NCBI GenBank assembly: GCA_000621405.1
Contig: JHYK01000023.1
Location: 1 to 44,286, forward strand
Direction: 5' to 3'
Source of the DNA: Lachnospiraceae bacterium AC3007
GTDB taxonomy: Bacteria; Bacillota; Clostridia; Lachnospirales; Lachnospiraceae
DNA: 44,286 nt
The notes under the pieces were generated by a model. It ran no database searches and was not told the origin of the DNA. It saw nothing but the letters and a program-made list of their open reading frames with translations. The position numbers and the translations under genes are program-made. Below, piece after piece: positions 11,763 to 20,926 of this stretch. How positions within the stretch are numbered: position 1 is the first letter of the stretch; each line of letters begins with the position of its first letter.

Positions 11763-12872
11763 TTATCCGACAGTATTAAAATTGATGGGAAGTACCATAT
11801 AATTATATTTTCCGCTCTCATCCTTTATATAGCACGGAGCTTTTGAATTCATAAAATATATGTTTATTTCATCATCATCTATAACTCTTAATGCATCAAG
11901 AAGAAATCTGGGATTAAATCCGATCTTTATATCATCTCCTTCTTTTTCAACATTAACTGATTCATCCAGGGAACCTATAGGAGATTTTATCTCTATCTTA
12001 AACTCTTCATTATTGATCGTTATTATCACAGGCTTTCTGTCATTTTCTCTTACAAGAAGAGTAGCTCTGTCTATACAGTCAATAAGTTCCTTTTTATTAA
12101 GTTTTACTTTTGATGCATATTCATTGGATATCATCCTGTCGACATCAAAGAATTCACCTTCAATGAGTCTTGTTATAAGAACAGTATTATCAAATTCAAA
12201 AACAGCATTAAAGTCAGTAAAATAAATATTTACTACTTTTTCTATCTCACCTGATAATATCTTGCTTAATTCATTGAGAGTCTTTCCGGGTATTATTACT
12301 TTTCTGGAAGGATAATCCTGCCTCAATTCAATATTTCTTATTGAGATCCTGTGTCCGTCAAGAGATATGACCCTGAGCTTATTTCCTTTAATATCAAATA
12401 ATTCTCCGGTCATTATCTTATTATTATCATTTGGAGCTATTGAAAAGATAGTCTGTATAATGACTTCCCTTAAAGTAAACTGAGATATGGTAATAAAATC
12501 CTTTCTCTCGACATCATCAAGATTAGGAAAATCATCACCGCTTTTTCCGCTGATTGTGAATTTTGCCTTTTCACAGGAAATATAAACAAGATAATTATCA
12601 TCACTTTTAATATGTATTATATCTCCGGGCATTCTTCTTACTACATCAGAAAAACGCTTTGCTTCTATAGCAACAACTCCGTTTTCTTTAATATCTCCCT
12701 TCAGCTCGGTATCTATACCATGTTCGGTATCATTTGTCATTAAATGTATCTTTCCGTTTGATACACTTATAAGGATACATTCCAATATAGTCATTGTTGT
12801 CTTCGAAGGAACAGCTTTTGATACTATATTGACCGAATTAACCAGATCATTCTTTGAACAATAAAATTCCAT
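11763..12872 (-). CDS. dnaN: DNA polymerase III beta sliding clamp
   Basis: 369 residues, the normal length for the bacterial beta clamp with three repeated domains. It forms the ring that tethers DNA polymerase to DNA. The N-terminus (MEFYCSKNDLVNSVNIVSKAV) and the C-terminal MVLPIN segment are conserved. AAGG lies 6 bases before the ATG. The 133-base spacer upstream, shared with the dnaA 3' side, contains the predicted origin unwinding element. The gene is downstream of dnaA and probably partly cotranscribed with it. Confidence 0.96.
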   Translation of the reverse strand: MEFYCSKNDLVNSVNIVSKAVPSKTTMTILECILISVSNGKIHLMTNDTEHGIDTELKGDIKENGVVAIEAKRFSDVVRRMPGDIIHIKSDDNYLVYISCEKAKFTISGKSGDDFPNLDDVERKDFITISQFTLREVIIQTIFSIAPNDNNKIMTGELFDIKGNKLRVISLDGHRISIRNIELRQDYPSRKVIIPGKTLNELSKILSGEIEKVVNIYFTDFNAVFEFDNTVLITRLIEGEFFDVDRMISNEYASKVKLNKKELIDCIDRATLLVRENDRKPVIITINNEEFKIEIKSPIGSLDESVNVEKEGDDIKIGFNPRFLLDALRVIDDDEINIYFMNSKAPCYIKDESGKYNYMVLPINFNTVG

Positions 12873-12884
12873 GGTTACCTTCTT

Positions 12885-12954
12885 TCGTATAAAATAATAT
12901 ATATATTGTTTATAGTATTAGTATTAGTAGTAGGTGCTGTTGATTTGTTGATTT
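12885..12954. promoter_or_regulatory. Predicted origin unwinding element (DnaA-trio type)
   Basis: Reading away from dnaA on the minus-strand map, this spacer holds in order: two tandem copies of TGTTGATT (12938-12945 and 12946-12953), a short GTGC spacer (12934-12937), seven contiguous triplets TAG TAT TAG TAT TAG TAG TAG (12913-12933 on the plus strand), and an AT-rich run (12885-12912). This is the order of the B. subtilis basal unwinding system: tandem DnaA boxes, GC cluster, DnaA-trios read 3'-GAT-5', then the melted region, all between dnaA and dnaN. The pattern is seen; the function is inferred from B. subtilis. Confidence 0.72.
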
Positions 12955-13005
12955 CCTGTCTGATCGGCTAAAATCAGGCATTTTTCATAATAATAAAATG
13001 TTGAA

Positions 13006-14337
13006 TCAACGTTTTTCCAGTATGCTCTTTATTTCTTCTATCTCTCTTTTTGTTCCTGAGTCTGAGGAAATTTCCTTGTTTATTTTGTTTATACTGCTGA
13101 TAACTGTTGCATGATCCCTGTTTCCAACCATTCTTCCAACCTGTTCCTGTGAACTCTCTGTTAGATTTCTGCAGAGATAGGTAGCAACCTGTCTGGGATG
13201 TACTATATCCTGTGATCTTTTCTTTGAATTGATCTCTTCGAGACTTACATGATAATAGTCACATACAACTTCCAGGATATCTTTCATTGTTATGCGTTTT
13301 GATTCATTAACTGTTATATATTCGGATATAGATTTTTCAACTGTATCTATATCTATATCTACATTAGTAAGCTTAAGAGCCTTTATCTTGTTAAATGCTC
13401 CTTCCAGTTCCCTTATATTGTTTTTAATATTTGTGGCAATATAATCAATTACTTCATTTGAAAGATATATATTGTTAGTCTCTGAATATCTCTGAAGTAT
13501 TGCTGCTCTTGTCTCATAATCAGGAGGATCTATTGATGCAGTCAGTCCTGACTGGAATCTGGTCCTCAATCTGTCAGATAATTCAACAATATCTGAAGGA
13601 TGCTTGTCGGATGATAAGACTATTGCCTTGTTCTCGGAATATAATTCATTAAATGTATTAAAGAATTCGTCCTGAGTCTGTTCCTTATTAACAAGGAACT
13701 GAACGTCATCCAGTAAAAGACAGTCTACATTCCTGTATTTTTCTCTGAGTTTATATGTAGAATTCTCTCTGATATATTTAATGAATTCATTTACGAAAGC
13801 CTCACTGGTTGAATAAAGAACCTTTTTTGTAGGATCTATCTTTAATATATAATGTCCGATAGCATGCATGAGGTGTGTTTTTCCGACACCGCTGTTACCA
13901 TATAAAAACAGAGGATTGAAATCTTTTCCGGGATTTTCTGCTACTGCAAGAGCAGCTGAATGGGCAAACTGATTGTTTTTTCCTACTACAAAGGTATCAA
14001 AGGTATATTTAGTATACAGATTTGATGTATTATAATAGGAAGAAACTACTTCATTATCTGTCTTTTCTTTGGAAGTATTGTTGAGAAATACTATGTTATA
14101 TCTTCTTCCGGTAACTTCTTCCAGGACTACTTCAAAAGGAGTTTTATATTTTTTATTGTAATAATCGATGCCGATCCCTTCATTCTGCTCATAGGGAATA
14201 ACAATGTTGATAATATCGTTTTCAACACTTTCTATCTGGAGAGGCAGTATAAAGGTCCTGTACGCCGGATCTGATATGTCATATTCGAGCTTTGTTTTAT
14301 TTTTTATATCTTCCCAGACATTTTTTATATCTTCCAT
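13006..14337 (-). CDS. dnaA: Chromosomal replication initiator DnaA
   Basis: 443 residues. This AAA+ initiator binds DnaA boxes and melts the origin. Domain I is ~1-85, a short linker runs to ~105, and the AAA+ domain follows with Walker A GNSGVGKT (147-154) and Walker B CLLLDDVQFL. The C-terminal domain IV carries the signature VGNRDHATVISSI. A strong AGGAGAGG ribosome site precedes the ATG. A candidate promoter (14397-14425) sits next to a DnaA-box-like site, consistent with the autoregulation known for dnaA. Confidence 0.97.
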   Translation of the reverse strand: MEDIKNVWEDIKNKTKLEYDISDPAYRTFILPLQIESVENDIINIVIPYEQNEGIGIDYYNKKYKTPFEVVLEEVTGRRYNIVFLNNTSKEKTDNEVVSSYYNTSNLYTKYTFDTFVVGKNNQFAHSAALAVAENPGKDFNPLFLYGNSGVGKTHLMHAIGHYILKIDPTKKVLYSTSEAFVNEFIKYIRENSTYKLREKYRNVDCLLLDDVQFLVNKEQTQDEFFNTFNELYSENKAIVLSSDKHPSDIVELSDRLRTRFQSGLTASIDPPDYETRAAILQRYSETNNIYLSNEVIDYIATNIKNNIRELEGAFNKIKALKLTNVDIDIDTVEKSISEYITVNESKRITMKDILEVVCDYYHVSLEEINSKKRSQDIVHPRQVATYLCRNLTESSQEQVGRMVGNRDHATVISSINKINKEISSDSGTKREIEEIKSILEKR

Positions 14338-14396
14338 AGCGGACCTCTCCTATGAAGGTGATAAACCCTTTTACAATGTTATTTACAATCTCTGAT

Positions 14397-14425
14397 ATTC
14401 TATCATAAAAGAGGATTTGTAGCAA
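14397..14425 (-). promoter_or_regulatory. Candidate dnaA promoter
   Basis: Minus-strand TTGCTA (14420-14425) and TAGAAT (14397-14402) with a 17-base spacer, ~60 bases before the dnaA ATG. A DnaA-box-like TGTTGATAG (14429-14437) lies 3 bases upstream of the -35 box, a position suited to repression by DnaA. Confidence 0.55.
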
Positions 14426-14428
14426 AAA

Positions 14429-14672
14429 TGTTGATAGGTTTACAGTAAGATAATAGAGTTGACGTAATATTATCAACAAATTGTGGATAATTTGTTGAAA
14501 TCTTATCTAATAACTATAAATAACAGAATATATTTAATATTTTCAGTTGATATAGCATGATTTTTAAAGTAAATATTACAGTGTGTAGAAAATGTTGATA
14601 ATTATAACGAGACATTTATGTATAATAATATATGTCAACTTTACCACATTATCAACATAAAACTGTTGATAA
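14429..14672. promoter_or_regulatory. oriC DnaA-box cluster
   Basis: The AT-rich dnaA-rpmH gap holds several 9-mers: TGTTGATAG (14429-14437), TTATCAACA (14470-14478), the perfect consensus TGTGGATAA (14482-14490), a weak TGTTGAAAT (14493-14501), TGTTGATAA (14593-14601), TTATCAACA (14649-14657) and TGTTGATAA (14664-14672). The dominant local variant is TTATCAACA rather than TTATCCACA. Together with the element at 12885-12954 this makes a bipartite origin flanking dnaA. No gene lies in 14338-14802. Confidence 0.87.
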
Positions 14673-14704
14673 CTAATGAAATATAGCCTGAAATGTAGTT
14701 TTTC

Positions 14705-14733
14705 TTGACTATGATGCTTTATTTTCATATAAT
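14705..14733 (+). promoter_or_regulatory. rpmH operon promoter
   Basis: TTGACT (14705-14710), a 17-base spacer and a perfect TATAAT (14728-14733), ~70 bases before rpmH. It lies just beyond the last DnaA box of the origin cluster. Confidence 0.8.
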
Positions 14734-14802
14734 AACTTTTGCTTTTTTGATTTTCCCATGTGAACATTTTTCACATTATTAAATAAAAAGGAGGTATTTA
14801 TC

Positions 14803-14937
14803 ATGTGGATGACATATCAGCCTAAGGTAAAACAAAGGCAGAAGGTCCATGGCTTCAGAAAGAGAATGAGCACCGCAAATGGACGAAAGGTATTACAGAG
14901 AAGACGCAAAAAGGGCAGACATAAGATTGCGGTATAA
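14803..14937 (+). CDS. rpmH: Ribosomal protein bL34
   Basis: 44 residues of the large-subunit protein L34: MWMTYQPK, then the conserved [18 protein letters not shown] and a strongly basic RRRKKGRHK tail. A perfect AGGAGG lies 7 bases upstream of the ATG. It opens the rpmH-rnpA-yidD-yidC-khpB-mnmE run, the classical gene order on this side of bacterial origins. Confidence 0.95.
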   Translation: MWMTYQPKVKQRQKVHGFRKRMSTANGRKVLQRRRKKGRHKIAV

Positions 14938-15003
14938 AAGAAGGGCTGCACTTTAAGTGTGGTCTTTCTTTTAGTAGACCAGTTTCAGCAAATAATACTG
15001 AAA

Positions 15004-15360
15004 ATGGAGAGTCTTAAAAACAATATTCAATTTCGAAAAGTCTATAATGAAGGAAGGGCCAGAGCAGATGATCTTTTCGTAATGTTCATGCGGGAAAACG
15101 GCCTGGATCATAATAGATTTGGTATATCAGTGAGTAAGAAAGTCGGTAATTCGGTAGTAAGACACAGACTCACGAGGTTGATAAGAGAATCATTAAGACT
15201 GCATGAGGATATGTTCAGTAGTGGTCTGGACATAGTAGTCACCATACGCGGGGTAAAAAAAAATCCTCAGATAATAAATGAATTGATAAAGTTAAAACGT
15301 CAGGATGTTGACCATTCTGTGATATACCTCGCGAAAAAGCATCAGATCATTAAAAATTGA
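15004..15360 (+). CDS. rnpA: Ribonuclease P protein component
   Basis: 118 residues. This is the basic protein subunit that helps the RNase P ribozyme cut the 5' leader from tRNA precursors. FRKVYNEG and the basic helix [16 protein letters not shown] are diagnostic; the usual RNR triplet of that helix is RHR here. I start at the ATG in [14 protein letters not shown] because homologues begin there; no strong ribosome site is visible, and the frame is open ~15 residues further upstream. The stop codon overlaps the TTG start of yidD. Confidence 0.93.
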   Translation: MESLKNNIQFRKVYNEGRARADDLFVMFMRENGLDHNRFGISVSKKVGNSVVRHRLTRLIRESLRLHEDMFSSGLDIVVTIRGVKKNPQIINELIKLKRQDVDHSVIYLAKKHQIIKN

Positions 15361-15614
15361 AAAAAACAGTTATTCATATTATAAAGCTTTATCAAAGATA
15401 TTTATCTCCTATCAAAGGAACAAAATGTCCCTATTATCCTTCATGCTCTGAATATGGTATTGAAGCAATAGAAAGATACGGAGCATTTTTTGGAGGAATT
15501 CTTTCTTTATACAGAATAATAAGATGCAATCCTTTTTCAAAAGGAGGAGTCGATCCTGTTCCTGATATTACCGTAGATAATTATCATAAGCTTTTGATTA
15601 GGAGGAAATCTTGA
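15357..15614 (+). CDS. yidD: Membrane insertion efficiency factor YidD
   Basis: 85 residues. YidD is a small peripheral membrane protein that aids YidC/Sec insertion of membrane proteins. The family core [19 protein letters not shown] is followed by [17 protein letters not shown], with the invariant cysteines. The start is a TTG at 15357 that shares bases with the rnpA stop (TTGA); no ATG fits, since the conserved [17 protein letters not shown] segment begins at once. Expression probably depends on coupling to rnpA. Confidence 0.93.
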   Translation: MKKTVIHIIKLYQRYLSPIKGTKCPYYPSCSEYGIEAIERYGAFFGGILSLYRIIRCNPFSKGGVDPVPDITVDNYHKLLIRRKS

Positions 15615-16858
15615 CAGCAGGTATAATGCTTACTCAATATAATGGGGCTTTTTTAGGACCTATTGCAAAAATACTTGGAATGCTCATGAATCTCATATTC
15701 AATTTTCTGAATATGATAGGCATTCCTAATATAGGTCTTTCCATTATACTTTTTACTATCATTGTTTATCTCTGCCTTATGCCACTTACAATAAAGCAGC
15801 AGAAATTCAGTAAACTCAGCGCAATAATGAATCCTGAGATCAAAGCCATTCAGGATAAATACAAGGGTAAAAAAGATCAGAATTCAATGGTTGCGCAAAA
15901 CGAAGAAATTCAATCAGTTTATAAAAGATACGGAGTTTCTCCATCTGGTTCCTGTCTTCAGCTTGCTATCCAGATGCCCATCCTTTTTGCTCTGTACAGG
16001 GTCATTTATAATATCCCGGCATATGTAGATATAGTCAGGGAGACTCTTACTCCTCTTGCCGAGCAGATAATCAATACACCCGGAGCAGTTGATTTTGTAA
16101 AGGGATTCGGTGTAACAAAGCAGCTTACATACAGTGATTTCAACACAGTTAACGGGATAATTGATATATTAAACCGTGCAACCAGTGCTGAATGGACTTC
16201 TATAGGGGAGAAATTTCCTCAGTTCGAATCTTTTTCTTCAGTTTATGAGCAGTTCATGAGATATAATAACTTTTTAGGTCTTAATATCTCTGATTCTCCT
16301 TGGTTTATCATCAAGGATTCATTTAATGAAGGAAATTATCTTCTGATTTTGGGAGCATTGATGATACCTGTCCTTGCAGCTGCAACACAGTGGATCAATA
16401 CTCTCTTCATGCCGCAGCCTCAAAATCCGGCTGACGGTGAGAATTCAATGATGCAGTCCATGAAGATGATGAATACTACAATGCCTTTGATATCTGCAGT
16501 ATTCTGTTTTACTTTCCCCTGTGGTATGGGAATCTATTGGATAGCCGGTGCAGTTATTCGTTCTATCCAGCAGGTTCTTATAAATAAACACATAGACAAA
16601 ATGGATCTGGATGCGATCATTGAAAAGAATAAGGAAAAGTATGAAAAATCCCAGAAGAAGAAGGGATTATCCTACGGTGATCAAATGAAGAAGATGGCTT
16701 CTTCTTCAAAGAATAATTCTTCCTCGGGACTTTCCGCAAAAGAAAAAGAGGAAAAGATAGCAAAAGCAAAGGAATTCTATGCTTCTCATAAGAAGGAAGG
16801 AAGCATATCTGCAAAAGCAAATCTGGTAGAGCAGTACAACAGAAGAAATGAGGTATGA
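15611..16858 (+). CDS. yidC: YidC/Oxa1-family membrane protein insertase
   Basis: 415 residues, five membrane segments, with a Lys-rich cytosolic tail (from ~330) typical of ribosome-docking Gram-positive homologues. [37 protein letters not shown] and [18 protein letters not shown] are family signatures. There is no lipobox. Start is TTG with AGGAGG 5 bases upstream; it overlaps the yidD stop (TTGA). Odd point: the conserved positive residue of the hydrophilic groove (Arg in the Bacillus SIILVTILIR segment) aligns with Tyr53 here. The stop overlaps an ATG in front of khpB. Confidence 0.93.
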   Translation: MTAGIMLTQYNGAFLGPIAKILGMLMNLIFNFLNMIGIPNIGLSIILFTIIVYLCLMPLTIKQQKFSKLSAIMNPEIKAIQDKYKGKKDQNSMVAQNEEIQSVYKRYGVSPSGSCLQLAIQMPILFALYRVIYNIPAYVDIVRETLTPLAEQIINTPGAVDFVKGFGVTKQLTYSDFNTVNGIIDILNRATSAEWTSIGEKFPQFESFSSVYEQFMRYNNFLGLNISDSPWFIIKDSFNEGNYLLILGALMIPVLAAATQWINTLFMPQPQNPADGENSMMQSMKMMNTTMPLISAVFCFTFPCGMGIYWIAGAVIRSIQQVLINKHIDKMDLDAIIEKNKEKYEKSQKKKGLSYGDQMKKMASSSKNNSSSGLSAKEKEEKIAKAKEFYASHKKEGSISAKANLVEQYNRRNEV

Positions 16859-16860
16859 TA

Positions 16861-17637
16861 ATGGACTTTGAAGAATTTTCGGGAAAAACAATAGAAGATG
16901 CCATTACTGAGGCATGTACGAAGTTTACGGTCACTTCCGACAGGCTTGATTATGAGATAATAGATAAAGGAAGTGCAGGATTTTTAGGTCTTAATTCCCA
17001 TCCCGCGATCATAAAGGCAAAGCCTATACCTGAGGGAGAGACCAGGAAAGAACAGAATAACACGGAAGAAAAAAAGGAAGAGAAAAAAGCTGATAAGGAG
17101 ACAGTAAAGTCCGGAGTTACCGAAAAAGCAGACAGATCTGCTCCGGAGAAAGAAATAAAGAAAGATATATCTGACGAGGAAAAGAAAGAGATAATCTCAA
17201 AGACTGACAGTTTTCTTGCCGATGTATTCAAGGCAATGGAGATTGAAGTCAATAAAAAGATCGAATTTGATGAGTACGGTACTCTTTCTGTTAATCTTGA
17301 AGGTCCTGACATGGGTGTTCTGATTGGAAAAAGAGGACAGACTCTTGACAGCCTTCAGTATCTTGTAAGTCTTGTAGTTAATAAGACAAAAGGCGGATAT
17401 ATCAGAGTTAAGGTTGATACAGAAGATTACAGGGAAAGAAGAAAAAAGACTCTTGAAAATCTTGCAAAAAATCTTTCATACAAGGTTAAGAGGACAAGAA
17501 AGCCCGTTACTTTGGAGCCGATGAATCCTTATGAGAGAAGAGTCATACATTCCACTTTGCAGAATGACAAATTTGTAACGACTCATTCAGAAGGTGAAGA
17601 ACCTTACAGAAGAGTTGTCATCACATTAAAACATTGA
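16861..17637 (+). CDS. khpB: RNA-binding protein KhpB (Jag/EloR)
   Basis: 258 residues from the ATG at 16861, which has GAGG at good distance (an in-frame ATG at 16855 has the site too close). Layout: Jag_N domain (~1-50), a long Lys/Glu-rich low-complexity linker (~55-115), a KH domain with GVLIGKRGQTLDSLQYLVS, and a C-terminal R3H domain with RERRKKTLENLA and NPYERRVIH. In pneumococcus this protein controls cell elongation and division through RNA binding. It almost always lies after yidC, as here. Confidence 0.92.
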   Translation: MDFEEFSGKTIEDAITEACTKFTVTSDRLDYEIIDKGSAGFLGLNSHPAIIKAKPIPEGETRKEQNNTEEKKEEKKADKETVKSGVTEKADRSAPEKEIKKDISDEEKKEIISKTDSFLADVFKAMEIEVNKKIEFDEYGTLSVNLEGPDMGVLIGKRGQTLDSLQYLVSLVVNKTKGGYIRVKVDTEDYRERRKKTLENLAKNLSYKVKRTRKPVTLEPMNPYERRVIHSTLQNDKFVTTHSEGEEPYRRVVITLKH

Positions 17638-17643
17638 CCGCAG

Positions 17644-19029
17644 ATGATCAATAATGAAGATACAATAACTGCTATCGCGACCCCGCGGGGTAATTCCGGT
17701 GTAGGGATCATAAGGATATCAGGAGATAAAGCGATAGCAATAGCTGATAAGATAATAAGGTCAAGGCAGGGTAAAAGCCTTGACCTTTTTTCAGCGGATA
17801 CATATTCTGCTCATTACGGATTCGTTTACAGAGAAGATAAGATACTGGATGAGATCATTTGTATCGTATATAAGAAGCCCGGATCATATACAGGTGAAGA
17901 TGTAATAGAGATCTGCTGTCATGGGGGAATGTACGTATTAGATCTTGTGCTTTCTCTCATTCAGGAAAACGGAGCAAGACTGGCGGAACCCGGAGAATTC
18001 ACAAGACGTGCTTTTCTTAACGGGAGGATGGATCTTACTCAGGCTGAATCAGTAATGGATATTATTTCATCTGAGAATGAATTCAGCAGAGCCAATTCTA
18101 TGTCTCATCTTACGGGATCTCTCAGAAATAAAATATCTGAGATGAGAGAAAAGATCATTCATGAGACAGCTTTTATTGAATCAGCTCTTGATGATCCTGA
18201 GCATTATGAGATAGATGAGGAATATAAGAGCCACCTTAATGACATAGTATCGGGAATAGGCAGCGAGATCAGTGATATTCTGAAAAGATCCGCTGATGTT
18301 ATATATCTTAAGAACGGAGTAGATACTGTCATAGCGGGAAAGCCGAATGTAGGAAAGTCTTCTTTGCTGAATCTTTTCCTGGGTTATGACCGTGCGATAG
18401 TCACTTCTTTACCGGGAACCACAAGAGATGTGATCTCCGAAAGAATATCTATAGAAGGACTGGTATTAAACCTTATCGATACTGCAGGTATCAGGAATTC
18501 TTCTGATGAAATAGAATCTATAGGGATAGAGAAGACAAAAGAGCATATCGAAAAAGCTGATCTTGTACTATTCCTTATGGATGCGTCAAAAGAGCCTGAT
18601 GAAGAAGACAGACTGATAGCTTCTCTTATCAAAGAAAAGCCATGCATAGTTATTCTTAACAAGACAGATCTTGATATAAGATTCGGTGAAGACCGGGTAG
18701 AAGAGATAATAAAGTCTCCGGCCGTTCTGATGTCCGTAAAGGAAAGGATCGGAGAAAAGGAACTCAGAGAAAAGATACAAAGTCTGTTTATTAAAAATGA
18801 AATAAAAGACAAAGACATTTATATAACAAATAAAAGACAGTCTGATTCCTTTAAGGAAGCGGCGCTGTCATTAAGCAGAGTGTCGGGATCGATAAAACAG
18901 GGGATGAGTGAGGATGTATATACTGTAGATCTTATGGATGCATATGCCCGTCTCGGAGAAATGATAGGTGAAGATATCTCGGATGACCTGGCAGACAGGA
19001 TCTTCAGTGAATTCTGCATGGGAAAGTAA
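17644..19029 (+). CDS. mnmE: tRNA modification GTPase MnmE
   Basis: 461 residues. With MnmG it adds the carboxymethylaminomethyl group to the wobble uridine of certain tRNAs. The N-terminal folate-binding domain begins DTITAIATPRGNSGVGIIRISG. The GTPase domain has G1 AGKPNVGKSS, G3 DTAGI and G4 NKTD. The C-terminal FCMGK carries the catalytic cysteine. It precedes mnmG with a 16-base gap. Confidence 0.96.
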   Translation: MINNEDTITAIATPRGNSGVGIIRISGDKAIAIADKIIRSRQGKSLDLFSADTYSAHYGFVYREDKILDEIICIVYKKPGSYTGEDVIEICCHGGMYVLDLVLSLIQENGARLAEPGEFTRRAFLNGRMDLTQAESVMDIISSENEFSRANSMSHLTGSLRNKISEMREKIIHETAFIESALDDPEHYEIDEEYKSHLNDIVSGIGSEISDILKRSADVIYLKNGVDTVIAGKPNVGKSSLLNLFLGYDRAIVTSLPGTTRDVISERISIEGLVLNLIDTAGIRNSSDEIESIGIEKTKEHIEKADLVLFLMDASKEPDEEDRLIASLIKEKPCIVILNKTDLDIRFGEDRVEEIIKSPAVLMSVKERIGEKELREKIQSLFIKNEIKDKDIYITNKRQSDSFKEAALSLSRVSGSIKQGMSEDVYTVDLMDAYARLGEMIGEDISDDLADRIFSEFCMGK

Positions 19030-19045
19030 AAAAGAGGATACTTTC

Positions 19046-20926
19046 ATGATCATAGAAAACTATGAAGCGGCCGTGATAGGTGCGGGACATGCCGGATGTG
19101 AGGCAGCCCTTGCATTGGCAAGAAACGGAATAAAGACGATCGTATTTACTGTCAGTATCAACAGTATTGCTCTTATGCCATGCAATCCCAATATAGGAGG
19201 AAGTTCGAAAGGTCATCTTGTCAGGGAGATAGATGCTCTCGGGGGAGAGATGGCTCATGTCATAGATCGTACTTTTATACAGTCTAAAATGTTGAACAAA
19301 AGCAAGGGACCTGCTGTCCATTCTCTCAGAGCTCAGGCAGATAAAGCAGAGTATTCAAAAGAGATGAGGAGAGTGCTTGAGAGACAGGAGAATCTTGATA
19401 TCAAGCAGGCAGAGGTGACAGAGATTTTTACTGATGATGAAAAAAATGTCACCGGTATTAAGATAAGAACAGGTATAGAATATAAAGTAAAAGCAGTTGT
19501 CCTTTGTACCGGAGTATACCTGAAGGCCAGATGCCTCTGCGGTGAAGCGATCACCTATACCGGACCGAACGGATTACAGGCTGCCAATTCATTAAGCGAG
19601 AGTCTGATGAACCTTGGGATCAAGATCCACAGGTTTAAGACAGGAACACCTGCCAGGATATCTGAGGATTCAATAGATTTTTCAAAAATGGTCCCTCAGT
19701 ACGGAGATGTTCCGGTAGTGCCTTTTTCATTTTCCACTGATCCGGAGGATGTACAGAAGGAACAGGTCAAAAGTTATCTTACACATACCACTGAAAAGAC
19801 CCATGAAGTCATAAGAAGAAATCTTGACAGATCTCCAATGTATTCCGGAGTCATAGAAGGTGTGGGGCCAAGATACTGTCCTTCAATAGAAGATAAAGTG
19901 GTAAAGTTTTCAGATAAAGAATCCCATCAGGTCTTTCTTGAGCCGGAAGGTCTGTCAACCGATGAATGGTATATAGACGGAATGAGCAGTTCTTTGCCGG
20001 AAGATGTGCAGACGGAAATGTATCGAACGGTTCCGGGTCTTGAAAACTGCAGGATAGTCAGAAATGCTTATGCCATAGAATATGATTGCATTCCCGGAAA
20101 ACAGCTGAAGCATTCTCTGGAATTCAAGGACGTGCACGGTCTTTTTTCAGGCGGACAGATAAACGGCAGTTCCGGTTATGAAGAAGCGGCAGCTCAGGGT
20201 TTGATAGCAGGGATCAATGCGGCCATGATGATCTTATCAAAAGAGGCGATCACTATAGACAGATCCGAGGGATATATCGGAGTGTTGATCGATGATCTGG
20301 TCACAAAAGAATCCAGTGAACCATACAGAATGATGACAAGCCGTGCAGAATACAGACTGATGCTCAGACAGGATAATGCAGATCTCAGGTTAAGAAGAAA
20401 AGGATTTGAAGCAGGTCTCATCTCAAAGGAACAGATGGATGCACTTTTTGAAAAAGAAGAAAGCATAAAAAATGAGATAGAAAGAGTGTCCGGGATAAAT
20501 GTTAAAGTAACTGATGAGTTAAAGGAAATAATGAAAAGAGCGGGCAGTACTGCGATATCCACCGGTGTGACTATGGAAGAACTTATCAGGAGACCGGAAC
20601 TGTCTTATGATATGCTCTCTCCTGTTGACCCAAACAGACCGGATCTTTCTAAGGAGATCCGCGAACAGGTTAACATAAACATTAAATATAGAGGTTATAT
20701 TGAGAGAGAAGAACGCCAGATTTCTCAATATAAGAAGGCTCTTGAGCAAATAATCCCGGTTAACATAAACTATGATAATGTTTCTAATATCCGGATAGAA
20801 GCCAGACAGAAACTTGCAGATATCCGTCCTGAGACTATAGTTCAGGCTTCCATGATACAGGGAATATCTCCGTCGGATATTCAGGTATTAATGGTCTATA
20901 TTAAATCAATGGGTTCAAGATCATGA
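19046..20926 (+). CDS. mnmG: tRNA wobble uridine modification enzyme MnmG
   Basis: 626 residues from the ATG at 19046 (AGAGG upstream). FAD-dependent partner of MnmE. The dinucleotide-binding motif AAVIGAGHAGCEAALALAR is at the N-terminus; NPNIGGSSKGHLVREIDALGG and GLFSGGQINGSSGYEEAAAQG are signatures; a helical C-terminal domain ends with the usual ISPSDIQVLMVY segment. The frame is open upstream into mnmE, but those residues are not MnmG. Its stop overlaps the rsmG start (ATGA). Confidence 0.96.
   Translation: MIIENYEAAVIGAGHAGCEAALALARNGIKTIVFTVSINSIALMPCNPNIGGSSKGHLVREIDALGGEMAHVIDRTFIQSKMLNKSKGPAVHSLRAQADKAEYSKEMRRVLERQENLDIKQAEVTEIFTDDEKNVTGIKIRTGIEYKVKAVVLCTGVYLKARCLCGEAITYTGPNGLQAANSLSESLMNLGIKIHRFKTGTPARISEDSIDFSKMVPQYGDVPVVPFSFSTDPEDVQKEQVKSYLTHTTEKTHEVIRRNLDRSPMYSGVIEGVGPRYCPSIEDKVVKFSDKESHQVFLEPEGLSTDEWYIDGMSSSLPEDVQTEMYRTVPGLENCRIVRNAYAIEYDCIPGKQLKHSLEFKDVHGLFSGGQINGSSGYEEAAAQGLIAGINAAMMILSKEAITIDRSEGYIGVLIDDLVTKESSEPYRMMTSRAEYRLMLRQDNADLRLRRKGFEAGLISKEQMDALFEKEESIKNEIERVSGINVKVTDELKEIMKRAGSTAISTGVTMEELIRRPELSYDMLSPVDPNRPDLSKEIREQVNINIKYRGYIEREERQISQYKKALEQIIPVNINYDNVSNIRIEARQKLADIRPETIVQASMIQGISPSDIQVLMVYIKSMGSRS

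Noticed and set aside
14959-15003. N-terminal extension of rnpA
   Set aside because: The residues (VFLLVDQFQQIILK) are not part of RnpA homologues; the conserved protein starts at 15004.
18968-19045. Upstream in-frame extension of mnmG overlapping mnmE
   Set aside because: MnmG proteins begin close to the FAD motif; AGAGG is placed for the ATG at 19046.
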